64,000 nt of DNA. Source: Hyperoodon ampullatus. Taxonomy: Eukaryota > Chordata > Mammalia > Artiodactyla > Ziphiidae. Below the pieces are notes generated by a model. It saw nothing but the letters and a program-made list of their open reading frames with translations. It was not told where the DNA came from and ran no database searches. Below, in pieces: positions 12,341 through 27,194 of this stretch. Both the position numbers and the translations under genes were made by a program. The stretch spans positions 28,896,425 through 28,960,424 of the forward strand of contig OX457061.1 of assembly GCA_949752795.1 (NCBI GenBank), written 5' to 3'. The first letter of the stretch is position 1; each line of letters opens with the position of its first letter.

Positions 12341-13392
12341 TAGTAAATCATATTGTGATAACATAATCATTTGGGAAAATAAAATGAACAGCACACTTTC
12401 TGTTCTAGAATGGCTTCAGACTATGTTCATTTCATTGAAATACCAGCTTTCAACATTTCTAATCTAGATTAGGCTGATTAGGATCATATGACCCCTACAG
12501 AGGTAAAAATTCTGACAGTTGTCAAATGTGCAATACATTAGTCTCTACTAGGCTACTTATGCGATTTTACAACTGAAAATATTAAGGGGAAGAAATCTGA
12601 TACTTTCTTTTTTAACTTTTTGAGGAAAAGTGACACTTTCCACTGAATATACCTCATTATCAGTTTACAAAGGGTTTAGTTCCATTCATTCATTTCCTTA
12701 ATTAAATATTTTGCTGAATGCCTAACATGTATGAGTCACTATTTTCATTTCTATGATTTTATTTTGACTTTTGCTCTCTTGACACATATACATTACATGA
12801 GAAATTAGAAAATATATCAGCAAACAAGGACCTCTGCTATGTGAAGAAAGTGGTGGAGCTCAAGCGAACCTGGGCTATCAAACTTCAGAGACCCCTCTGC
12901 AATATATACCCTCATAAACAATATCACAATCAAGACATATTACAGCAGGATCACGCACTGCAAACACTGCAAAATTCTTACTTCTTAAAGAAACAAACAT
13001 CCATTCTGGATGTTCACAAAGAAATAGAAATGTTTGAGTGAAGTTGAGGAGGCACTGGATTTCAGGTACCTATGTCAATGAGAATCCCCAAAGCAGATGG
13101 CAAATAGTTAATTATAAGAGAATAAGAAGCACAGAAGAGAGAATGGAAAAAAAAAAGGGACATTTGGGAGTACTTACTGAGTAGAAGATAACAGAAACAT
13201 TAGGAATAGCTACTTCCTTGTTTATTTCAACTTCTGCCACACATTCTTTTAAATCAGTGGGTCAGCACTTTCAAAATTTCTTTTCCTTCTTTATTGAACT
13301 TACTGATATCATATTGCAAAAATTCGAAATATCAATGCTAATTCTTAGGAATTATTTTTTCTTTAATTCATAATACAAGTATTAAATCAAGT
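12341..13392. other. No gene or clear repeat seen
   Basis: AT-rich sequence. The longest frame (66 codons, near 12841) has no recognisable features. Confidence 0.55.
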
Positions 13393-13403
13393 ATCAATAT
13401 TTA

Positions 13404-13994
13404 TATTTTTTTAACTTTTTTTTTTTAGTGGTTTGAGAGATGGCAATTTTAAAAAAAATATTTATTTTTGGCTGCATTGGATCTTCATTGCTGCATGCAG
13501 GCTTTCTCTAGTTGCAGCGAGCAGGCGCTACTCTTCATTGCAGGGCACAGGCTCCTCACTGCGGTGCTTTATCTTGTTGCGGAGCACGGGCTGTAGGCAC
13601 GCGGGATCAGTAGTTGTGGCTCGTGGGCTCTAGAGTGCAGGCTCAGTAGTTATGGTGCACGGGCTTAGTTGCTCCACGGCATGTGGGATCTTTCTGGACC
13701 AGGGATTGAACCCGTGCCCCCCGCACTGGCAGGAAGATTCTTTTTTCTTTTTTTTTTTTTTTCGGTACACAGGCCTCTCACTGTTGTGGCCTCTCCTGTT
13801 GCAGAGCACAGGCTCCGGATGCGCAGGCTCAGCGGCCATGGCTCACGGGCCCAGCCGCTCCACGGCATGTGGGATCCTCCCAGACAGGGGCACGAACCTG
13901 TGTCCCCTGCATCGGCAGGTGGACTCTCAACCACTGCACCACCAGGGAAGCCCTGGCAGGAAGATTCTTAACCACTGTGCCACCAGGGAAGTCC
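13404..13994 (-). mobile_element. CHR-type SINE (long form), host of a nested SINE
   Basis: On the plus strand it runs from a T-rich tail through 'ggctgcattggatcttcatt' to 'ccaccagggaagtcc', the reverse complement of a long CHR SINE. The target-site duplication ATCAATATTTA is at 13393-13403 and 13995-14005. The body is interrupted at 13741-13953 by a second SINE and resumes after it. Confidence 0.92.
13741..13953 (-). mobile_element. CHR-type SINE (short form) nested in another CHR SINE
   Basis: T-rich tail first, then the reverse complement of the short CHR body, ending in the GGGCTTCCC head in reverse. The target-site duplication TGGCAGGAAGATTC is perfect and consists of the host SINE's own sequence (13727-13740 and 13954-13967). 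The short form therefore inserted after the long one. Confidence 0.97.
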
Positions 13995-14005
13995 ATCAAT
14001 ATTTA

Positions 14006-15030
14006 AATTTTAATCCCAATTTATTTCAGCTTTGCCCTAAACATTTCAAAGTAATACAACCACGTATGTTAATCTATTTAATTCTCATTTATAACTAATA
14101 CATATGTAGTATTAGGAAATTACTTCAAGGAATATTTATATAACTAAAAAAATTCCAAAAAAGTGTTTGTCTACATATAATGAGACAGCAATTTATAAAC
14201 AACAACAATAAAAGAGTATTTTTTATGGCTCCTATTACCTGAAGACCATATTACCTAAGCTGTCTTAATGCTCTTGACAAGGTATCTGTATACCCCCAAA
14301 AGCTATGGAAATCTCTCAAGGTCCCAGTCTTTGGTTCTTTATCTTATTATGCTTTCCTATTTCTGTGTTTTCCCTCTTGGATGGGATACTGCAATAATCT
14401 AATCCCATCTTATGAGAATCTATGCTAAAATTTCTATCTAGCTTTTGAGATCAAGAGAAGTAATATCCACTGTAGTTCAACAACTCTGCGAATAGTTCCA
14501 CTATACCCTCAAAGCAATCTCTGATCTCTAGGGACCCAGTGTGACCCTATGCTTTTGTTGTACTTCACAATGATATTGCAATACTTAGGCTCCCAGTGCC
14601 TGAGCCCTGTTCACTAGCTGTGCCTTATTTGATTACAGACTGTATAGATGGCAGGATATTCCCAGAAATGCAAACCCCTGGATCCTTCTGCACCACCCTC
14701 CAGATTCCTGTTCTCCTGAATTCTTTCTGTTCAATCAGCAGTAAAGATGAATTTAGAGTACTCTTGTACTAAACCTCCAGAAGCCTTTCCAACTTCTGCT
14801 TGCCATTTTTTGATGTTTAAATGAAGTATTTAATTGAGAAATTAAAGACAACCTCAGCTGAGAACATACATCATATTACTCTGCTCAGAACACTCCTTTT
14901 CACACAAATATGAGCCCCTCCCCCTACACATACTCACAAGGATTCCTGCACATACTGATTATGCAATAAAATCTAGGGGTTCTTTAAATCTCCCCCTCCC
15001 CCTTCAAAAAAACAAAAAAAAAGATCAACA
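14006..15030. other. No gene recognised
   Basis: Mixed-composition non-coding sequence ending in an A-rich run near 15005-15022. No frame over about 60 codons and no repeat family I can name. Confidence 0.55.
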
Positions 15031-15034
15031 AAAA

Positions 15035-15679
15035 TGTAACTAAGCAGGACCCTGTGGGGCCTTTCCTCCCCCCATGTCCTCTGCCTGCCTCTTGTTTGTG
15101 GAAACCTGTAGTCTTTCAGGCCTCCCCTGAGTCACAAAAGTCTGGCTCAAGAATTAATGATTGAAAGGATGTGAACACGAAGTGACAAAAGTAGCAGTGG
15201 GGCCAGGAGAACTGGTAACAACCTGAACAGTAAATCAGCCATATGGTGGTCACAGAATCTTTAGTTCCTCTCTGCAGTACTTAGATAACAGTATCTGGTG
15301 CACATTTCCTGAGTTGTTTTACAGATGCTAAAACCCCCACCAAATGGAAGAAGTTAACGACTGGATGACCATAAGCACATAGCCCCCAGGCCTACTGGAG
15401 CCTGAGGATTGATAATGTTAACCCCTGTGACATTCACCATCAAACAATTAGAGAATTGTGCACCAGCTGATTACATACCCTGCAACTCCCCTCACTCACC
15501 TTGCCTTTAAAAATGCTTTCCTGAAAACCACTGGGAAGTTTGTGTTTTTTGAGCATTAGCTGCCCTGACCTTACCTGGCCCCTTACAGTAAACACTGCTC
15601 TTTCCTTCATCACAACCTGGTGTCAGTAGACTGGCTTTACTGCCAGTGGACAAGCAGACCTAAGTTTGGTTCAGTAACA
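15035..15679 (+). mobile_element. Solo LTR of an endogenous retrovirus (ERV1-like)
   Basis: It begins TGTAACTAAGCAGGACCC and ends near ...TCAGTAACA, a TG...CA structure of about 645 bp. Inside, in order, are a TTTAAAAA TATA-like motif near 15506 and a GTAAACA polyadenylation-like site near 15590. The flanking 4-mers are AAAA and AAAC, so the duplication is not certain. Its first 25 bases closely match those of the LTR at 17328, but the middles differ, so they look like two subfamilies of one LTR lineage. No viral gene is attached. Confidence 0.7.
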
Positions 15680-16344
15680 AAACACTCTACGAAAGAAATT
15701 CATGAAATATGCTAGAAATCCCTGTACCCTGGGGGAGTGTTCCTGCCTTATTTGCTTCAACTTTCATAATATTGCCATCTTTATATGAGGTCAAGTAAGA
15801 TTCATTCCTAGTGAACCCCCCTAGTTAATCAGTACAGAAAAATTATATGGAAAAGTGTTGGCCTCAGTGAGAAGATACATTTTCTAAAACCCTGTGATTA
15901 CACAGCATTATCTTAGTGTCTCCTGCCATGTATCCTGGGAAATATATTGCTGTACAATTAACAGCAGCACAGTCTTGGTACGTTGATCAAGCTAGAATTG
16001 CTTCTTTAACGGCTCCCTTTCCACACAGAGCTTAAATTCCCCAATAAAAATTACATATGACTACTCAGTAAAGACTTGGGGAGTTGCTTCAAGCTCCATT
16101 ATTTTCAAATCCTGAACCCTTTTGCTCTGGTGGTTGCCCTATGCTCAGCTTCTTCCCTAATGCTGTTCCATTTAAATGAAGTCCAAACATTTTGATTTTG
16201 TGATTGCCTTTAGCTCTATACTTTGCAATTTGGGAATTATCTTTAAACCCAGGCCTTTGGAACTTTTTCTATAGACTTTCACTTGTCTTCATAAAAACAG
16301 ATCTCTAACCTGATTTTTACAGCTACATATTGATTTGGAAGTCA
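15680..16344. other. No gene recognised
   Basis: Non-coding sequence between an LTR and an L2-like end. It has no long frames and shows no viral internal sequence, so the 15035 and 17328 LTRs are not the two ends of one provirus. Confidence 0.55.
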
Positions 16345-16455
16345 ACTAGAAGGTAATCTCCATTAGAGCAGGAATATTTATACTAATGTATCCCAACATC
16401 TGGAGTAATGTATAAGTGTTTAGTTTATATTTGTTGAATAAATAAATGGATGAGG
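16345..16455 (+). mobile_element. L2 LINE 3' end
   Basis: 'ggtaatctccattagagcag', then 'gaatatttatactaatgtat', then 'tttgttgaataaataaatgg' follow the L2/MIR3 3'-end layout (TAAGCTCCATGAGGGCAGGG ... ATATTTGTTGAATGAATGAA). Confidence 0.7.
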
Positions 16456-16680
16456 AATCTGTGTTGCAAACATAATTTTTTGAAAGTTTCACAGTTAATT
16501 ACTAATGGAAGAAGAAGCAGCGGAACCCAGGTTGCCACCCAGGCACTTTCTAATAGACTTCATTGCCTATAGTTTTCTTTTTTCTTCTGGTGACAAACCA
16601 AATATATTCATTAAATATTTTTAGTAAACAGTAATTAGGAGGGATTTACTGTACTTTGAGTTTGAGTTTAAAGTGTGAAA

Positions 16681-16941
16681 CTGTAGTAACCAGCCTCCAA
16701 GATGGCTCCCAATGATACCATGTCCTGGTGTGCACGACCTTGCCTGTGGGCTGAAATTATTGACTCCCTCTTGAACAAGGTAAAGGCCACCTCCTGAGGG
16801 ATCCTGCGACAGAATCATCTGACTTGACTCAGTTATGCCATATCAGGTTTCTGACCCCTCAGAAACTATGTGGGATATGTTTTTGCTTTTAAGTTCTAAG
16901 TTGTGGGGTAATTTGTTAAGCAACAACAAATAACTAATACA
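16681..16941 (+). mobile_element. Old MaLR-like LTR fragment
   Basis: It starts TGTAGTAACCAGCCTCCAAG and ends GTAATTTGTTAAGC...ACTAATACA, with 'ctgacccctcagaaact' before the end. This 3' pattern is common in old mammalian LTRs of MaLR type. About 260 bp is shorter than a full LTR. No convincing target-site duplication. The family name is from memory. Confidence 0.5.
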
Positions 16942-16994
16942 ATCATTTTTAAAATAAATGTACCACCATTTACAACCAAAATTATAAAGTAAAA

Positions 16995-20450
<3,456 letters not shown>

Positions 20451-20454
20451 AGTC

Positions 20455-21300
20455 ATTCAACAAATAGTTATTGTTTTACCTTATGTTTCACACAAAGTAC
20501 TGAGGATAGAGTAGTGAACAAGGACTACAATGTTCCTCTTCTTCATGGTATTAAGTTCTAGTAAGGTAACTTAGAAAGTGAACATAAAAGGAATCAATTA
20601 ATTGGGGATTATACATTCAGAGAGTGACTGGGAAATTTACCTAAAAAGAGTGGTCAGGGAAGCCCTCTCTGAGGATGGACTGTTTTATCAAACCATAATG
20701 AGATACAGCTAGGTACATAAAATTCCAGGGTTGTGTGGGGAAGAATTCCGGACACAGGGAAAAAATGTGTAAAAGCCCAATGGCAGAAATAAGCCATGCT
20801 TTGTACAGAACAAAAAGCCAGACAGAGTGGCTGTAGCACAGTATTAAGGAGGACAGTGAAGAGTGAAGTTTTAGGAGATAGGTATAAGCTATATTATATA
20901 GACCACAACAACACGTTTGGATATTATTCAAGGAACAATGGAAAGCAACTGGATAAATATAAGCATATGGAATGAGGATGGTAACTGGCAGAGGGTGGAA
21001 AATGTAGGGCTGCTAATTTTTTTTTTTAAGGCTACTCTGTTTGCTATGCTGAGAATTAATGGGAGGGGAACCAATTAGAAAGCTACACTTATAAGCTTAG
21101 TGAATATTAGTATAGTTTTAACCAGGGAGGCAATAGGAGATATGGAGAGAAATAGACTCAGTATACATTTCTGTTTGAGATAGAATCAATAAGACTTCTT
21201 AATGAATTAAATAGGGTAACAGTGGAAGAAACAAATGAATAAATTAACTACTAGGTGATTTGGCCTGACAAACTAGGTGAAAAGTCTTAGCATTCATGTA
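20455..21300 (+). mobile_element. Ancient long mammalian interspersed repeat (family not named)
   Basis: The pattern 'cattcaacaaatagttattg', 'agtgaacaaggac', 'attaagttctagtaagg', 'gagagtgactggg', 'gtggtcagggaagccctctc', 'agtggctgtagcac' and 'aaggctactctgtttgctat' follows a long repeat seen many times in mammalian genomes. Its consensus includes 'CAACAAATATTTATTGAG' and 'GGTCAGGGAAGGCCTCTCTG'. I do not recall its formal name reliably. The ORF-like frames on the minus strand at 20641-20931 lie inside it and are chance. Confidence 0.65.
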
Positions 21301-21549
21301 TACAAGAAAAACTGGAGAAAGAAGTAGTCTTGAAGAAATGGAGAGTGTGATTTATAATTTTGTTTTGTACACTTGTAAATCTGATAAGTCTATTAGATGC
21401 ACAAGCGATGATGACCTTTAGATGTACAAATGAAGAAAGTTGAATATAACATGATATATATGTACATACATATACTTTATGAGCACATATATATGGATTA
21501 TATATTAAATTATATATACTAAAATTACCTTAACACAGGATGCTTTCTG

Positions 21550-22640
21550 TTTTGCCAGCTTCACTGAGGCATAACTGACAAATAAAATTTATATACATAT
21601 ATTTAAAATATACAGCTTGATGTTTTGATACATGTAAATATTGTGAAATAATTCCCACAATTAAGCTAATAAATATATCTATTACCTTGCATAGTTACCA
21701 CTTTCGTTTCTTTCTTTTTTTGTCATGAGAATGCTTAAGATCTATCATCTTAGCAAATTTTGAATTTCAAGTATACAGTACAGTATTGTTAATTAGAGTC
21801 ACCATACATACTGCATATGTGTGTATATATATATATGCATTATGCATATATATTACATTATATTATACTATGTACTATATATACTATATAAATACAATGT
21901 ACCATATATACTATGTAATATGTAAATAATGTACTATGCATATATATTGATGGGGTTCAGGGCAGGGTGTCTCAGAATGTATCATTTTGGCATGTGCATT
22001 ATGGATTATTTCAAATTGAAGACAATCAAGGCCCAACAGACTCAAGAAGAGCTTTTTACCTACCCCTTAACTGCCTAAAAGAATTTAGATAAGGCACCTG
22101 TACCAGGAAGAGAGATATTACCAAAGATAACTTTATTTTTGCATCAGAAAGACTTAACCCCATAGCACAGCAAACAGGCAGACATAGGTTTACCAAACAT
22201 ATGCTCTTCCCATCTTCCTGTGAATTGTCTTAATCCCCTTGGAAGTTCCAGACCCCTCTCCCCTTCTCCTTGGCTCAGGATGGCATATAAATCTCAACAC
22301 TCTGACAGTCAGAGAGCTTGGTATCTTTGGGATTCCCATATGTATGAAATTAAATTAAATGTTTTTCTCCTGTTACTCTCTCTTTTGTTACAGGGCTGTC
22401 TTAGCCAAGAACCTAGAAGGATAGATGGGAAATTATTTTTCCTCCCCTATAGCATACTACATTAGATCTCCAGAATTTATTCATCTTGTATAACTAACAC
22501 TTTGTATCCTTAGACCAACATTCCCCCATTTCCCCATGGCCCTAGCCCTTGGCAACATCCATGCTACTCTCTGTGTCTATGACTTTGACTACTGTAGATC
22601 CCACGTGTAAAATGTTTTTATATACAATGCATACAGAGTG
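21550..22640 (-). mobile_element. Old L1 3' UTR, interrupted by an LTR
   Basis: The plus strand reads as the reverse of an L1M-type 3' end: 'ttcactgaggcataactgac', 'gtatacagtacagtattgtt', 'agagtcaccatac' up to about 21810. It resumes after the LTR with 'attagatctccagaattt', 'cttgtataactaacac' and 'ccatttccccatggcc' (22465-22600). An AT-rich stretch (21815-21947) lies between the L1 break and the LTR. Confidence 0.75.
21948..22454 (+). mobile_element. Solo LTR, family A copy 1
   Basis: It starts TGATGGGGTTCAGGGCAGG and ends near ...CCCCTATAGCA, about 507 bp, with a CATATAAA TATA-like motif near 22283. It shares its whole length with the copy at 26381-27194 (for example 'caaggcccaacagactcaag' in both). 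It lies inside an old L1 3' UTR. The target-site duplication is unclear because the left flank is an AT microsatellite. Probably ERVL-like, but the class is not certain. Confidence 0.75.
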
Positions 22641-23052
22641 TAGGTTAAGTTTCAACTTACTGTCTCCACAAGTATTTAAAATTAGGTTAATTATTTTCTG
22701 ATGAAATTTGTTAAATCTAGAACTTAAGAACAAATGGGATAGATCTCTCCCTGCCCAGATTAAAATTCTAGGCAATTGTGAAACAATCTCAATCATTATC
22801 AAGGAAGAAAAGATAGTAAAAGTTGAACTCTCAAGTATTCAGAAATAAATGGCAATGAGATGCATAATATTAAAACTTATGGAATTCAGGAAATATTTCA
22901 CCAATGGAAGATATACTTCCTTTAATTTATTATGGGAGTAAATAAAAATAAAGTCCTACTCAAGATGCTTGAAAATAAAACAAATAAACCCACAGGAAAT
23001 ATGAGACTAATTTACAACAAAGTCATTAATGAATTAGAAAACAATGGACTTG

Positions 23053-23847
23053 CAGAATGGCCATCATTAAAAAGTCTACAAATAACCAATGCTGGAGAGG
23101 GTGTGGAGAAAAGGGAACCCTCCTACACTGTTGGTGGGAATACAAATTGGTGCAGCCACTGTGGAAAACAGTATGGAGTGCCCTCAGAAAACTAAAAATA
23201 GAATTACCATATGATCCAGCAATCCCACTCTTGGGCATATATCCAGACAAAACTATAATTCAAAAAGATATATGCACCCCTGTGTTTATGGCAGCACTAT
23301 TCACAATAGCCAAGACATGGAAACAACTTAAATGTCCATCAACAGATGAATGGATAAAGAGGATGTGGTACATATATACAATGGAATACTACTCAGTCAT
23401 AAAAAGGAATAAAATAATGCCACTTGCAGCAACGTGGAAGCAAATAGGGATTATCATACTAAGTGAAGTCAGAAAGAGAAAGTCAAATATCATATGCTAT
23501 CACTTAAATGTAGCATCTAAAATATGACACAAATGAACCTATCTATGAAATAGAAATAGAATCAGGGACAGAGTAGAGACTGGTGGTTGCTAAGAGGGAG
23601 GAGTTGGGGGAGGCATGGACTGGGAGTGTGGGATTAGCAGATGCAAACTGGTATATATAGAATGGATAAACAGCAAGGTCCTACTGTATAGCACAGGGAA
23701 CTATACTCAATATCCTGTGACAAACCATAATGGAAAAGAATGTGAAAAAGAATGTATATATGTGTATAACTGAGTCACTTTGTTGTACAACAGTAATTAA
23801 CACAACATTGTAATTCAACTATAGTTCAGTAAAGAATAAATTAAAAA
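23053..23847 (+). mobile_element. L1 3' end, 5'-truncated
   Basis: The sequence is L1 ORF2 C-terminus plus 3' UTR. A near-open frame at 23057-23527 contains the C-terminal cysteine motif ([17 protein letters not shown], whose last Cys has been replaced by Tyr) and [13 protein letters not shown]. The target-site duplication AGAAAACAATGGACTTG is perfect (17 bp: 23036-23052 and 23848-23864). The element has no long pure A-tail, only 'ttaaaaaaga'. Confidence 0.94.
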
Positions 23848-23939
23848 AGAAAACAATGGACTTGGTAAATATATGCAAGCTCATTTCCTTAAAATAGTGA
23901 GTATATAAGGTGTAAAACAAAATGTAAACACTTTATGAA

Positions 23940-24930
23940 GGCTAATTAAGAAACACATAACCTAAATAGACATTTCTCCAAAGAAGATATACAGATTGCC
24001 AACACATGAAAGAATGCTCAACATCATTAATCATTAGAGAAATGCAAATCAAAACTACAATGAGATATCAGCTCACACCGGTCAGAATGGCCATCATCAA
24101 AAAATCTAGAAACAATAAATGCTGGAGAGGGTGTGGAGAAAAGGGAACACTCTTGCACTGTTGGTGGGAATGTAATTTGATACAGCCACTCTGGAGAACA
24201 GTATGGACGTTCCTTAAAAAACTAAAAATAGAACTACCATACGACCCAGCAATCCCACTACTGGGCATATACCCTGAGAAAACCATAATTCAAAGAGTCA
24301 TGTACCAAAATGTTCATTGCAGCTCTATTTACAATAGCTAGGACATGGAAGCAACCTAAGTGTCCATCAACAGATGAATGGATAAAGAAGGTGTGGCACA
24401 TATATACAATGGAATATTACTCAGCCATAAAAAGAAATGAAATTGAGTTATTTGTAGTGAGGCGGATGGACCTAGAGTCTGTCATACAGAGTGAAGTATG
24501 TCAGAAAGAGAAAAACAAATACAATATGCTAACGCATATATGTGGAATCTAAGAAAAAAAATGGCTCTGATGAACCTAGGGGCAGGACAGGAAGAAAGAT
24601 GCATAGAGAATGGACTTGAGGACACGGGGAGGGGGATGGGTAAGCTGGGAGGAAGTGAGAGAGTAGCACTGACATATATACACTACCAAATGTAAAACAG
24701 ATAGCTAGTGGGAAGCAACTGCATCACACAGGGAGATCAGCTTGGTGCTTTGTGACCACCTAGAGGGGTGGGATAGAGAGGGTGGGAGGGAGATGCAAGA
24801 GGGAAGAGATATGGGGATATATGTATACATATAGATGATTCACTTTGTTATACAGCAGAAACTAACACACCATTGTAAAGCAATTATACTCCAATAAAGA
24901 TGTTAAAAAAAAAGAAAAAGAAAAAAAAAG
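23940..24930 (+). mobile_element. L1 3' end, 5'-truncated, second copy in tandem
   Basis: L1 ORF2 begins about 60 codons before the cysteine motif [18 protein letters not shown] (about 24120-24175, intact Cys/His pattern). It runs through the C-terminus in a second frame, stops after THICGI at about 24552, and has a 3' UTR and A-rich tail (24905-24940). It lies less than 100 bp from the previous L1 but differs in subfamily (3' UTR text matches the 39.8-41.3 kb L1). I could not find its duplication. Confidence 0.88.
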
Positions 24931-25306
24931 GAAAAGAAGAATGTCCCGGGAAACAAAAAATAAGTCAAGAAGTAAGGATGAGTCCAAATGCTGACAAACT
25001 ATTGAAAAACATAAAGCCCCTCCCCAAATTAATCCACAATATGACTGGTCTAGCACTGTAAAAGGATAGCATATGATGAGATAGAAATCTATCAATAAGT
25101 TATTCTAGAGTTCCTTAGTTTGTTAAGATTACAGATACTATGGTGTAGCCCAGCTGAGGTACATGGAATGGTTCTTTGTTCCTGACCTCAGTAAATGAAC
25201 TAATAACAATAAAAAGAAAATATTTCTGAAGTTACAATGGAGTTATAAGCTTAGGGAAACTGTGAGGCCTCTGTACAGGCAATAACTTCTAAGCCATAAC
25301 AATATA

Positions 25307-25714
25307 TGTGTTAAAAAAGGAGACAGCAGGCCCAAAAAGGAGTCACTTGTGCTAAACCCCAGGTCAGAAGACCAAGAGTTAATACTTAACCTAACTGCAA
25401 TTTCAACATCCACCCCCACAAGGAATATGACCTTTAACCATCCAACCTGGAATTTCCTGGTCAGCATGGAGGAAATCTGCTGATAGACCCTTTTCATTCC
25501 CCTTAGGAAGGTGACCTTGCCTAAAACAATGCATTCCTTGCTAATAATTTCCTTTTTTTCCCTCTCCTTCTCTGCCTTTGAAAACTTTCCTTTTCTGTAG
25601 CTTGACAGAGCTGAGTTCCTTTCTATTGTTACATGGGATTTGGCCCAATTCATAAATTGTTTAATAAAGCCAATTGTATCTCTGAAATTTGCTCAGTTGA
25701 ATTTCTGTTATTTA
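25307..25714 (+). mobile_element. LTR-like element
   Basis: The 3' part reads 'ctttgaaaactttcctttt', 'gacagagctgagttcctt', 'cataaattgtttaataaagc' and 'gctcagttgaatttctg'. This is the layout of an ERV LTR with promoter region, AATAAA signal and short R/U5. The start at TGTGTTAAAAAAGG is a guess. No flanking duplication identified. Confidence 0.55.
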
Positions 25715-26380
25715 AATGTATGGCTCTAGTTACCTTAATCAAAGTAAGGAGATTTCTGTGAATTAACACCTCTTGTTACATCTATGCAAATGAAATAGGT
25801 CAAATAAAGCATAAAATTAATGATAGTAGCTTATAAAATCACAAAACAAACTTATGGAATGGACATGTTTTAGGGATAACCACTTGATAAGTAGGAGCTA
25901 TGGGAACAAAACTAACACATTTCCCTGCCAACATTAGCCAAGTGTGAATAGCAAGTCCTTTGGTGGGAAGTGAGTGGCGAGCATTTTGCACCCTGAGATA
26001 AACCAAAAATAACAGGGTTTTTGCTTTTGTCCCCAGACTAATTCCTTAGATTTTCCTACAAATTATTGATTCTCTAAGGAAAACGATTTTATCATTGACT
26101 TTTTCAAAGCTGATACCTTTATAAATATGATAATCATGAGAAAAAATTTTTTTTCAAATCTGAATAGAATAACTGGTAATATTGTGTTTTTCCTTTTAAA
26201 TGTCTTTTGCGCTTTCTATTTAATTATTCAGTCTTTCTAAGTCTGACACCCTTGCATTTCTGGTAAACAGAGTTCTCTTTCCTAAATTCTTTTGTCTCTG
26301 AGTCATTCCTTCACACAAAGGTAGTTCAAATCAAAGTTCTTCTCTGGGATATTTTGTTGGAATGATGAGAAGAGAGATTC
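25715..26380. other. No gene recognised
   Basis: AT-rich non-coding sequence between two LTRs, with no viral coding similarity visible. Confidence 0.5.
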
Positions 26381-27194
26381 TGATGGGATTCAGGACAGGC
26401 TGCCCCAAAATGTGCCACTTTGGCATATGGCTTATATGGAACTGACAATCAAGGCCCAACAGACTCAAGAAGAGCTTTTTGCCTCCCCCTCAACTACCTA
26501 AAAGATTTTAAACAGGAAGCCTGTATCAGGAGGAGTGTTATTAAAGATGACTTTTTTTTTTTTTTCTCACATCAGAAAGACTTATCTGCAGAGCACGGCA
26601 AACATTTCCTTTCTTTTTCTTTTTTTTTTTTTTAAATAAATTTATTTATTTATTTTTGGGTGTGTTGGGTCTTCGTTTCTGTGCGAGGGCTTTCTCTAGT
26701 TGTGGCGAGCAGGGGCCACTTTTCATCGCGGTGCACGGGCCTCTCACTGTCCCGGCCTCTCTTGTTGAGGAGCACAGGCTCCAGATGCGCAGGCTCAGTA
26801 GTTGTGGCTCACGGGCCTAGTTGCTCCACAGCATGTGGGATCTTCCCAGACCAGGGCTCGAATCCGTGTCCCCTGCATTGGCAGGCAGATTCTCAACCAC
26901 TGCGCCACCAGGGAAGCCCACGGCAAACATTTGTTTACCAAACATTTGCTCTTCCCATATTCCTGTGAATTATTTTCTTCCCCTTTGAAGTCACAGACCC
27001 CTGTTCCCTTCTCCTTAGCTCAGGATGACATATAAGCTTCAATTTCCTGACTGCCAGAGAGCCTCACAACTTTGGCATTCCCATATGTACACAATGAAAG
27101 TTTTTATTTTCTGTTGTTAATCTGTATTGTGTCAATTTAATAATTAGGCCAGGCAAAGAATCTAGAAGAGAAGGAAAAGTTTTCCTCCCTTACA
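26381..27194 (+). mobile_element. Solo LTR, family A copy 2, carrying a SINE
   Basis: It begins TGATGGGATTCAGGACAGG and ends ...CCTCCCTTACA. Without the inserted SINE (26608-26918) and one duplication copy it is about 490 bp and aligns end to end with 21948-22454. This copy ends in a standard CA. A weak TATA-like motif (GACATATAAGC) lies near 27030. The two LTRs have the same orientation 3.9 kb apart, but I see no ERV internal region between them. Confidence 0.78.
26608..26918 (-). mobile_element. CHR-type SINE inside an LTR
   Basis: T-rich tail with an (ATTT)n run, then the reverse complement of a CHR body, ending in the GGGCTTCCC head. The target-site duplication CACGGCAAACATTT is perfect (26594-26607 and 26919-26932). 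It is LTR sequence, so the SINE is younger than the LTR. Confidence 0.96.

Noticed and set aside
13652..14098. 148-codon frame spanning 13652-14098
   Set aside because: It is a read-through of two nested SINEs; the same peptides recur wherever CHR SINEs occur in the window.
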